From: Accumulibacter sp.
GTDB lineage: Bacteria; Pseudomonadota; Gammaproteobacteria; Burkholderiales; Rhodocyclaceae
Direction: 5' to 3'
Assembly (NCBI GenBank): GCA_003538495.1
Contig: DPSD01000338.1
Location: 8,436-17,888, forward strand
Length of the DNA: 9,453 nucleotides
The translations under genes were made by a program, and so were the position numbers. Position 1 is the first letter of the stretch. Every line of letters starts with the position of its first letter. Below, in pieces: positions 1-6,000 of the stretch. Under the pieces are notes generated by a model that was given only the letters and a program-made list of their open reading frames with translations, searched no databases and was not told the origin of the DNA.

Positions 1-1
1 C

Positions 2-112
<111 letters not shown>

Positions 113-173
113 GCCCGGCAAGCGCTGCTCATGGCGTAGCTGGCGGGCAACTGGCGGACAAGGCAGGACAGCG

Positions 174-1379
174 ATGAGCGCGCCGACGAGCGCGCTGCCG
201 TATCGGCAAAACATCGCCCTGCTGGCTGCTGCGCAGGCCCTGCTGCTGACCAACGGCGTGACCCTGGTGGCGATCAACGGCCTGCTGGGGCTGCAACTCG
301 CCGCCGACCAACGGCTGGCGACCCTGCCGATTACCACCTACGTCATCGGTGCGGCGCTGGCGGCAGTGCCCGCCGCGCTGTTCATGAAGCATCATGGTCG
401 TCGCGTCGGGTTCATGCTCGGGGCGGCGTTCGGGGCCGCTGGCGCGCTGTTGTCTGCGATTGCGGTGTATGCCGGCAGTTTCTCGCTGCTCTGTCTGGGG
501 ACGATTCTGGCCGGCATCTATAACGCCTTCGGCCAGCAGTACCGCTTTGCAGCGGTCGACGCGGCGCCCGTCGACTGGCGGGGCAAGGCCATTTCGCTGA
601 CCCTGGCGGGTGGTATCGTCGGCGGCGTGATCGGGCCGCAGGTCGGCACGCTGACGCGCAATCTGTTGCAGCCGACGTACCTGGCGAGCTATCTTGCGCT
701 GATCGGCTTTGCGGCGCTGGCGATGCTGCTGGCTAGCCGGCTCGAAATCCCGGCGTTGCCGGCCAGCGGACAGCAGGGGGCTGGCCGGCCCTTCCGGGAG
801 ATCGCGCGCCAGCCGGAGCTGATCGTCGCTGTTCTTGCCGCTGCCTGCGGCTACGCGACGATGAACCTGCTGATGACCGCGACGCCGTTGGCGATGGAGA
901 TCTGCGGTTTGCCATTCGCTGACACGGCCTTCATTCTGCAGTGGCACGTGATCGGCATGTTCGCCCCATCGTTCTTCACCGGCGACCTGATCAAACGCTA
1001 CGGTGTGCTGACCGTCCTGCTGGTCGGCGCTGCGCTGCTGTTGGTCTGCATCGGCATCGCCCTGTCCGGCGTCAGCCTGATGCACTTCTGGTGGGCGCTG
1101 GTCCTGCTGGGAGTTGGCTGGAACTTCCTTTTCGTCGGCGGCACCACGCTGCTGACCGAGGCCTGCCGCCCCGAGGAAAAAGCCAAAATTCAGGGCAGCA
1201 ACGACTTCGTCGTTCTCGGCGTGCAGGGCGCAACTTCGTTTGCCGCCGGTCTGCTGGTCACCGACGGCGGCTGGACCACGCTCAGTATCCTTGCCCTGCC
1301 ACTCGTCGCGCTGACCACCCTGGCCAGCGTCGTGCTCGCGGTCCGCCGACGGCGGCGCGCCGATGACGCCGGATTCTGA
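174..1379 (+). CDS. MFS-family transporter
   Basis: Encodes 401 residues, the usual length of a 12-helix major facilitator. Hydrophobic segments cover nearly the whole protein in two halves separated by a polar, Gly/Gln/Arg-rich central loop around residues 195-215. The loop after helix 2 carries an MFS motif A-like run, MKHHGRRVGF, at about residues 71-80, and a basic tail (RRRRR) closes the protein. The later half has a conserved-looking GWNFLFVGGTTLL segment followed by an acidic/basic loop. The reading frame is open back to a GTG at 93, but that start would overlap mnmA and add a polar, arginine-rich stretch, so ATG 174, preceded by AGGA at 165-168, is preferred. MFS permeases are inner-membrane secondary transporters; the substrate cannot be told from sequence. 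The gene lies 61 bp after mnmA and converges on the ABC permease pair. Confidence 0.85.
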   Translation: MSAPTSALPYRQNIALLAAAQALLLTNGVTLVAINGLLGLQLAADQRLATLPITTYVIGAALAAVPAALFMKHHGRRVGFMLGAAFGAAGALLSAIAVYAGSFSLLCLGTILAGIYNAFGQQYRFAAVDAAPVDWRGKAISLTLAGGIVGGVIGPQVGTLTRNLLQPTYLASYLALIGFAALAMLLASRLEIPALPASGQQGAGRPFREIARQPELIVAVLAAACGYATMNLLMTATPLAMEICGLPFADTAFILQWHVIGMFAPSFFTGDLIKRYGVLTVLLVGAALLLVCIGIALSGVSLMHFWWALVLLGVGWNFLFVGGTTLLTEACRPEEKAKIQGSNDFVVLGVQGATSFAAGLLVTDGGWTTLSILALPLVALTTLASVVLAVRRRRRADDAGF

Positions 1380-1576
1380 CTCTCGGACGTGAGGAATGGT
1401 TGCTGCCGCTTTCTTGCAGTCGGGCGCCGGGTTCGGCTATCCGGGGTCTGAGTTGGCGGCGAAGATTTGGACTCTGGAAGTCGCTATGACCGACCTTGAA
1501 GCGCTTTGCGGCGCGCAATCGCGGTGGCGTCACAGATGCGGGCGACGCATCGTTGCATGCGGGGGGGCTGCACGGC
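1380..1576. other. Convergent intergenic gap, no gene seen
   Basis: This 197 bp separates the MFS stop from the stop of the second ABC permease. Several short open frames cross it, but none has a convincing ribosome site or recognisable protein. It holds a small perfect hairpin, GATGCG-5 nt-CGCATC at 1535-1551, with no T-tract on either side, so it is not a convincing intrinsic terminator for either convergent transcript. Confidence 0.5.
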
Positions 1577-2788
1577 TCACACGTTCTGTCGCAGGGCTTC
1601 GACCACGGGGATCCGGGCAACGCGGAACGCCGGGAACAAGGAAGCCAGGACTGTAGCCAGGAATCCAACCGCGAAGGCCAGTGCGATTTGTGACGGTACG
1701 ATCGCCACGTGAGCCGTGTAGCCGAGGTTGGCGTTGGGTGGCGGCGGCATCGGAACGCCGACGGCAGAAATTGCCAGAGCCATCAGCACGCCGAGAGCGG
1801 CGCCGACCGCTGCGCCAGACGCTCCCAAGAGGACATTCTCCACGACAATCAGGCGAAATATCTGTCCGGGCCTGTTGCCGACGGCCATCATCGTGCCGAA
1901 TTCCCCCACACGCTCGGAGACGCTCATGTTGACACTGTTGGCCACACTCAGCAGCACCGTGACCAGAATGATCAGGATCAGCACGCTGAACTGCCGCTCG
2001 TAGAGCGCGACGGCCTTCTCGTAGAAGTCGTTGATCTGGTACCACGCCCTGACTTCGTAGTCGTCGGGGTCAAGCAACTGCCGTAGCGAGTTTACGGTGC
2101 GGTCCGTGTCGGAAGTCCGCTGCAGCGAGACAACGATCGTGTTCACGCCATCGCTGGCCAGCAGTTCCTGCGCAGCAGCCAGGGGAATCCGCACGGCGCT
2201 GGCGTCGAACTCCTTCGAAAAGCTCTGGAACACGCCGACCACTTCCAGTTCCACGGTGTTCAAGGCGCCTTCGGTCGAATTGGCGACCAGCGTTACGCGG
2301 CTGCCCGGCTCAAGTTTCAGGCTGGTGGCTATGCCTTCGCCGACCAGCGCTCCGTAACGGTCATCATTGGTCAGTTGTCTCCCAGCGATAATTCGTAGAA
2401 GGCTTCCGAGCCTGGTTTCGCGGTCGGGTTCTATACCCTCACCCAGGACTGACTTATCGGTCTTGCCGTTGTTGAGTAGCCCGGAAAAGCTGATGCGCGC
2501 CATCTGGTCGTCGATACCCGGCAATGAAGCGCTTGTCGTACGCACTTCGTCTGGACGATCGATCAGGAACTTCTCTGGTGAGCGTGACCCGCTTTCGAAG
2601 AAGCCCTTGCGGTTGATCTGAATGTGGCCGGACTGCGAATGGATGATCGTTTCGGCGAGTTGAGTCAGCATATCCTGGATAAACCCGCCGCCCAGAATCA
2701 GCCCGAGAACACCGAAGACGATCGCGGCAAGCGTCATCGCCGTTCGCACTTTTTGGCGAAAGATGTTTCGAAAAGCGAGCGAGAACAT
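1577..2788 (-). CDS. ABC transporter permease, FtsX/MacB-PCD type (second of tandem pair)
   Basis: Encodes 403 residues from ATG 2788. The architecture is FtsX/MacB-like: an N-terminal helix (about 15-40, following MFSLAFRNIFRQKVRT), a large extracytoplasmic MacB-PCD-type domain (about 45-255), then three helices near 268-289, 315-340 and 366-386. The cytoplasmic loop after the second helix reads MSVSERVGEFGTMMAVG, the family's coupling-type loop, and the tail FPAFRVARIPVVEALRQNV is the classic FtsX ending. It also carries PMPPPPN before the last helix. These proteins work with a separate ATPase, in mechanotransmission or in lipoprotein/lipid or small-molecule export from the periplasmic face of the inner membrane. 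An alternative GTG start at 2812 (411 residues) would overlap the upstream gene's TAG as TAGTG; ATG 2788 is favoured because family members begin right at the MFxLAxRNI motif. The frame stays open far upstream only because it overlaps the preceding gene. No ATPase is adjacent. Confidence 0.85.
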   Translation of the reverse strand: MFSLAFRNIFRQKVRTAMTLAAIVFGVLGLILGGGFIQDMLTQLAETIIHSQSGHIQINRKGFFESGSRSPEKFLIDRPDEVRTTSASLPGIDDQMARISFSGLLNNGKTDKSVLGEGIEPDRETRLGSLLRIIAGRQLTNDDRYGALVGEGIATSLKLEPGSRVTLVANSTEGALNTVELEVVGVFQSFSKEFDASAVRIPLAAAQELLASDGVNTIVVSLQRTSDTDRTVNSLRQLLDPDDYEVRAWYQINDFYEKAVALYERQFSVLILIILVTVLLSVANSVNMSVSERVGEFGTMMAVGNRPGQIFRLIVVENVLLGASGAAVGAALGVLMALAISAVGVPMPPPPNANLGYTAHVAIVPSQIALAFAVGFLATVLASLFPAFRVARIPVVEALRQNV

Positions 2789-2811
2789 CAGGCGTGCGGG
2801 CGTAAGAGACA

Positions 2812-4041
2812 CTATCGATTGGCCCGCAGTGCGTCGACGATGATCATGCGTGACGCCTTGAACGAAGGATACAGGCCAGCGATGACGCTGGTCGCGACCG
2901 CCAGGACGAAAGCGCCCGCAGTCAGACTCCAGGAATTGAGGATTTCGGCGGTGTATCCGCTTTCCATTCCCGGTGCCGGTGGCATCGGAATGCCAATCCA
3001 GCTGATCAGCGTGGAAAGCAGCACGCCGACGATCGCCCCGATCGCGCCTCCGAGCAGGCCAAGCACGGCCCCCTCGATGAGAAACTGTCGTTGGATGTTC
3101 GATCGTCGCAAGCCCAGGGCCATCGCGGTTCCAATCTCGCCTCGACGCTCCATGACGTTCATGATCAGCGTATTGGAAATCGACAGCACGATGAGCAGGC
3201 CGATGATCAGCCGGATGATTCCTACCTGCCGCTTGAACAGGCTGGCCGTCTTGTTGTAGTAGTCGGTCAGCTCGTTCCACGGGACAAATTCCAGCGCCGC
3301 CGCGCCGCGCTGCGCGCGCAGCTTCTCCAGCACCTCCGAGGTCTGTTCGGTATGGTCCAGAAGTATGACCCAGACATGCGACCCGGCAACCTTGAGCAAT
3401 TTGCGCGCGGTCGCGATGGGCACCCGCAGGGCGGCGTCGTCGTACGCCTTTGAGGCGGTAACGAAGAGACCTCGTACCCGGCATTCCACCGCATTGATCC
3501 CGCCCGAAGCAGTTGTCGCCATCAGGACGACAGTGCTTCCCACCTGTACCCCGAGGTTGGCGGCCAGGCCCTTTCCCAGGATGACGCTGCGAGCATCTGA
3601 CGATGAAAGTGCCTCGCCGCTGGTGATGTGCAGGGCGCTGGAGAGGAGGCGTTCCTTGTCGGGCTCGACGCCGTCTCCAATGAACGCCACCGTCGCTTCC
3701 CCCTGGCTGATCAAGCCGCTGAACGATAGCCGGGCGCCCATGGCCTTGACTTCCGGCATTTCGGCTATCGCCGCTTGTTCGGATGAGGCTTCTGGAAGGA
3801 GATAGTTGAACGGATCTCCCAGTCCCTTGTCTCGATAGCCCGGGCGCATCACCTGGACGTGCCCGATCTGTGCATTGATCGTCGACTCGCGCAGAGCCAT
3901 GAGCAGCCAGTCGATGAATCCGCCAGCGAGAACCAGTGCGACCACCCCAAAGGCTACCGCGGTCACCGCAACGGAACTTCGTCGGCGTTGACGTTCAACG
4001 TTGCGCCAGGCGGCCAACAAGTCTCTATTGAACGAACTCAT
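2812..4041 (-). CDS. ABC transporter permease, FtsX/MacB-PCD type (first of tandem pair)
   Basis: Encodes 409 residues starting MSSFNRDLLAAWRNVERQRR. It is a paralogue of the next gene: the same helix (about 24-48), an extracytoplasmic domain with SFSGLI, GDGVEPDKE and GKGLAANLGV where the partner has SFSGLL, GEGIEPDRE and GEGIATSLKL, three C-terminal helices near 274-296, 322-346 and 372-392, the loop MNVMERRGEIGTAMALG, the PMPPAPG motif, and the ending YPSFKASRMIIVDALRANR. The segment from the first C-terminal helix to the end is 138 residues in both genes with no length change, so the pair probably arose by duplication and may form a heterodimeric permease as LolC/LolE do (inference). The start has no strong Shine-Dalgarno sequence. 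The stop TAG touches a possible GTG start of the next gene, implying co-translation. Substrate unknown. Confidence 0.87.
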   Translation of the reverse strand: MSSFNRDLLAAWRNVERQRRRSSVAVTAVAFGVVALVLAGGFIDWLLMALRESTINAQIGHVQVMRPGYRDKGLGDPFNYLLPEASSEQAAIAEMPEVKAMGARLSFSGLISQGEATVAFIGDGVEPDKERLLSSALHITSGEALSSSDARSVILGKGLAANLGVQVGSTVVLMATTASGGINAVECRVRGLFVTASKAYDDAALRVPIATARKLLKVAGSHVWVILLDHTEQTSEVLEKLRAQRGAAALEFVPWNELTDYYNKTASLFKRQVGIIRLIIGLLIVLSISNTLIMNVMERRGEIGTAMALGLRRSNIQRQFLIEGAVLGLLGGAIGAIVGVLLSTLISWIGIPMPPAPGMESGYTAEILNSWSLTAGAFVLAVATSVIAGLYPSFKASRMIIVDALRANR

Positions 4042-4310
4042 CGCGGACTTGGTGTAGGCAACAGGGACTGGCAGGAGAAAGGGGCAAACCGGCCCGACGC
4101 CAGCGGAGCAAGAATGAAAGTCCTTGCCGTTGGCTCATCATTCACGGTGGCCACCAAGGAGTCGCGCAAGGAGAGCAAGCATGAGCCTGATCGGAGTGTC
4201 TCGGTTGAACGGCTGATCTTGTTGCTGCGGCTGGTGAAAGCGGTACGCTCTGCCGCACACTTCTCGTGCGATTCACTGACCAGGGCAGAATTGCAAGGCT
4301 GCCGGAATCT

Positions 4311-4339
4311 ATGCTACCGGACGCTAAGTGATCACGCAA
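4311..4339 (-). promoter_or_regulatory. Candidate sigma-70 promoter for the permease pair
   Basis: On the minus strand TTGCGT (4339-4334) is followed by exactly 17 nt and then TAGCAT (4316-4311). The -35 matches 3 of 6 consensus bases including TTG, and the -10 matches 4 of 6 including the flanking TA and AT. It is the best-spaced promoter-like pair I found in the gap and points toward the permease operon. Start of transcription would fall near 4304, about 260 bp before the ATG. The match is moderate, so confidence is low. Confidence 0.33.
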
Positions 4340-4420
4340 TCGGTGCGACGCCAAGATCGTCGAAGAACGCCCCTTGGGTAAGCTGCGGTGTGCCGGTGGA
4401 AGAGGGGCCGGTGGGTGAGA

Positions 4421-4435
4421 GCGGCCTTGGGCCGC
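4421..4435. repeat. Short perfect hairpin
   Basis: GCGGCC, a TTG loop, then GGCCGC: a six-base perfect stem with a three-base loop inside the gene-free gap. There is no T-tract, so it is not a clear terminator. It lies upstream of the candidate permease promoter and may be a chance product of high GC content. Confidence 0.3.
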
Positions 4436-4592
4436 AAAGCGCCAGTCGCGCAGCCATCCGGGGACAGGCGATCAAGGTTGCGCACATGCAGGGAGCAGCA
4501 TGGGGCGGAGGTGACCTATCCGAAGGATATGGCCGGCCGACCTTTGCATTGCGATCCAGGACGAGGATGGGCGTCCGCCATCTGCACGGGAC

Positions 4593-4624
4593 GAAAAAAA
4601 GCCGGCGTTTGACGCCGGCCTTTT
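4593..4624 (-). terminator. Intrinsic terminator of the PEP-CTERM gene (possibly bidirectional)
   Basis: GCCGGCG (4601-4607), loop TTTGA (4608-4612), CGCCGGC (4613-4619) form a perfect seven-base GC-rich stem. On the minus strand the stem is followed directly by seven T (complement of A 4594-4600), the classic rho-independent layout, starting 24 bases after the PEP-CTERM stop. On the plus strand it is followed by C and four T (4621-4624), so it could also stop transcription coming from the left, although no plus-strand gene lies there. Confidence 0.88.
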
Positions 4625-4642
4625 CTAGTGAGGCAACTTCGC

Positions 4643-5500
4643 CTAGCTCAGCTGCTTGCGCCGAGTGCTCCGTGCGAACACACCAAGCAGAGCGATTCCG
4701 AAGAGCGCAACCGAGGTCGGCTCCGGCACCACCTGCAGTGCTTGCTGGGCATCAGCCTGGAAGGTGATGTTGCTCGGCGGCAGAGCGCCAAACGGAGTTC
4801 CCGTCGGGGCTGTCCAGTTGGTCGTAAATGTTCCACGCTGGAGCGTTGAGGTTGCGTTGGTTCTCCACTGGTCTGGCGAAATGTAGGTGGGGTTGGTATA
4901 GGTTACCGGTCCCTCGAAGGAGAATGAACCCGTACCGCTGGTTGCCGAGGTGGGAACAAACACTCCCGCAAACCCGGGATCGACGAGACCACTCAGCACC
5001 TTGGTGCCGTCGGTGAACCCCGTTCCCGTGATCTGGTTGGCGATGGTGTCGCCGAATGCGTTTCCAGCGTAGTCATAGTAGACGTCCCACGTTCCCCCAA
5101 GGGCGGTGAAGAAGCCCGGCAAAGCGCCGCAAGGCGTACCAATCGGCCCGACGCCGCAGGAAATGATTTCGGACAGCGTGGCAACGACGGTGTATTCGTA
5201 CTTGCCGGCGGCAAAAGCTCCGCCGCCAGGCGCGCCAAGGATCATGTTCGGCGTGATGAAGCTGCCGCCGCCGACCTTGTCGAGGGTCTTGGCGTCGGCA
5301 AAGTAGTAGCTTGTTACCGCGTCGCCGTTCTTGTATGCCGGACCAGGCGTCGAGACGACCGTTCCGTTACCCGACCAGTCGAAGCCGTTGAACGGGGTTG
5401 CGGCTACGAGATCCAGGTTGGTGATTGTGCTCGCGAATGCTGAGGAGCACAGCCCGATCGCCATAGTGGCTACCAGGGGACGAAGGATTTTCTTTTTCAT
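4643..5500 (-). CDS. pepA: PEP-CTERM sorting-domain protein, flocculation-associated PepA-like
   Basis: Encodes 285 residues. Residues 1-23 form a signal peptide (MKKK, a hydrophobic core, AFA before S24). The C-terminus has the full tripartite PEP-CTERM signal: VPEPTS at 258-263, a hydrophobic segment to about 276, and a basic tail ARSTRRK. Such proteins are exported by Sec, cut near PEP by an exosortase, and usually displayed on the surface or in the exopolysaccharide matrix. The mature part is rich in Gly, Thr, Ser and aromatics; it has FNGFDWSGNG (38-47), YEYTVVATLSE (101-111), GGTWDVYYDYAGN (135-147) and TGTGFTDGTKVLSG (158-171), which resemble from memory the flocculation-associated PepA family of Zoogloea. 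Two cysteines (115, 124) could pair. AAGGAG sits seven bases before the ATG. A sigma-54 promoter lies upstream and a strong terminator downstream, so this is a monocistronic unit. PEP-CTERM status is near certain; the PepA assignment is less so. The symbol is unrelated to leucyl aminopeptidase pepA. Confidence 0.85.
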   Translation of the reverse strand: MKKKILRPLVATMAIGLCSSAFASTITNLDLVAATPFNGFDWSGNGTVVSTPGPAYKNGDAVTSYYFADAKTLDKVGGGSFITPNMILGAPGGGAFAAGKYEYTVVATLSEIISCGVGPIGTPCGALPGFFTALGGTWDVYYDYAGNAFGDTIANQITGTGFTDGTKVLSGLVDPGFAGVFVPTSATSGTGSFSFEGPVTYTNPTYISPDQWRTNATSTLQRGTFTTNWTAPTGTPFGALPPSNITFQADAQQALQVVPEPTSVALFGIALLGVFARSTRRKQLS

Positions 5501-5507
5501 GACCAGA

Positions 5508-5513
5508 CTCCTT
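5508..5513 (-). promoter_or_regulatory. Strong ribosome binding site of the PEP-CTERM gene
   Basis: AAGGAG on the minus strand, seven bases before ATG 5500. It is the clearest Shine-Dalgarno sequence in the window and fixes the start, which also gives a proper signal peptide. It suggests high translation, in keeping with an abundant surface protein. Confidence 0.85.
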
Positions 5514-5572
5514 GATGCAAAACTAGGTTTATCACGAGAACTTTGGTTTATTGTTGCGGCACACGTCTAATA

Positions 5573-5588
5573 AGCAATCCGCGTGCCA
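5573..5588 (-). promoter_or_regulatory. Sigma-54 (RpoN) -24/-12 promoter of the PEP-CTERM gene
   Basis: On the minus strand the sequence is TGGCACG, CGGA, TTGCT. This matches the RpoN consensus TGGCAC-N5-TTGC without a mismatch, including the invariant GG and GC at the required spacing and the favoured G after TGGCAC. It points at the PEP-CTERM gene, with transcription expected near 5562 and a leader of about 60 nt ending in the strong ribosome site. RpoN promoters need an enhancer-binding activator; in Zoogloea the PEP-CTERM system is reported to need RpoN and the PrsK/PrsR pair. An imperfect dyad (GGCACAC 5558-5564 and GCGTGCC 5581-5587) spans the core. Confidence 0.87.
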
Positions 5589-5655
5589 CATATTAAAAAT
5601 CGTGCAAAAACAATATGATAAATCTTTATTCTTGTTTGGATGCCGCTCGGTTCCG
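5589..5655. promoter_or_regulatory. AT-rich spacer between enhancer and promoter, possible DNA-bending site
   Basis: The stretch between the sigma-54 core and the candidate enhancer is markedly AT-rich at its promoter end (many A and T runs in 5589-5640) against a GC-rich background. It contains ATAAA-TC-TTTAT (dyad). In RpoN promoters this position commonly holds an IHF site or an intrinsic bend. On the minus strand TATCATATTGTTT resembles the IHF consensus with about two mismatches, so a specific site is not established. Confidence 0.3.
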
Positions 5656-5662
5656 GCTCCAC

Positions 5663-5679
5663 TGTAAAAAAATCCGACA
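5663..5679 (-). promoter_or_regulatory. Candidate activator (PrsR-type) upstream site
   Basis: The 17-bp element TGTAAAAAAATCCGACA (plus-strand reading) has TGT/ACA arms around an A-rich centre and sits about 75 bp upstream of the -24 element, a normal distance for a sigma-54 enhancer. On the minus strand it begins TGTCGGA. I assign it from position and symmetry; the exact PrsR consensus is not something I can verify here. Confidence 0.4.
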
Positions 5680-5739
5680 CTCCGGCGGTTTCTTGCATGC
5701 AACGGGGGCTGCTGAGTGAAGGTAGGCATGCGCTCGGTC

Positions 5740-5770
5740 TGAGGCAAGGTTCCATGCACTGCTTGCCTCA
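5740..5770. repeat. Inverted repeat with 9-bp arms in the divergent intergenic region
   Basis: TGAGGCAAG (5740-5748) and CTTGCCTCA (5762-5770) are perfect reverse complements separated by 13 bp. There is no T-tract. It lies between the PEP-CTERM enhancer region and the glycosyltransferase, so it could be an operator for either, or a hairpin in a glycosyltransferase leader. Function unknown. Confidence 0.5.
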
Positions 5771-6000
5771 AGATGTCAACAGCGTGCGGTAAGATCGTTC
5801 GCTTCCCGCGCGCGATGCCACTGGTCTGCGCTGCTTCCGATCCGGGGCCGGTGAACGCGTGCTCATCGGGTGCTCGTCTGGGCGGGGCTGGCTGAACGCC
5901 CTGTCGCAGGCGCCCATCGCGCCGACCCTTCGTGGTGGTCGTGAACTGAGAGGTCAATGTCTTGATTCCAGATGCAGATCAGCGGGACGAAACGAATTCC

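Larger units (their letters stand above)
4042..4642. other. 600 bp intergenic region without a supportable gene
   Basis: Between the first permease start and the PEP-CTERM stop I find no recognisable protein. A long plus-strand frame (302 codons, 3859-4767) runs through it, but it overlaps both neighbouring genes, crosses the terminator and has no recognisable domain, so it is treated as chance. What can be supported is a candidate sigma-70 promoter on the minus strand (4311-4339), a small perfect hairpin GCGGCC-TTG-GGCCGC at 4421-4435, and a strong terminator at 4593-4624. If the promoter is right, the permease mRNA has a leader of about 260 nt, long enough to hold a regulatory structure or a leader peptide. 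Confidence 0.5.

Noticed and set aside
129..1085. A 318-codon minus-strand frame opposite the MFS gene
   Set aside because: It is rich in Gln and Arg with no domain, the typical antisense shadow of a hydrophobic GC-rich gene.
1535..1551. Hairpin GATGCG/CGCATC as terminator for the convergent genes
   Set aside because: The stem is only six bases and no T-tract follows on either strand.
1577..3484. The second permease as a 635-residue protein
   Set aside because: The extra N-terminal part is an out-of-frame reading of the upstream permease; family members begin at the MFSLAFRNIF motif.
3859..4767. A 302-codon plus-strand open frame crossing the gap
   Set aside because: It overlaps the 5' end of a well-supported permease and the 3' end of the PEP-CTERM gene, runs through a strong terminator, and has no recognisable domain or credible composition; high GC content makes such frames common.
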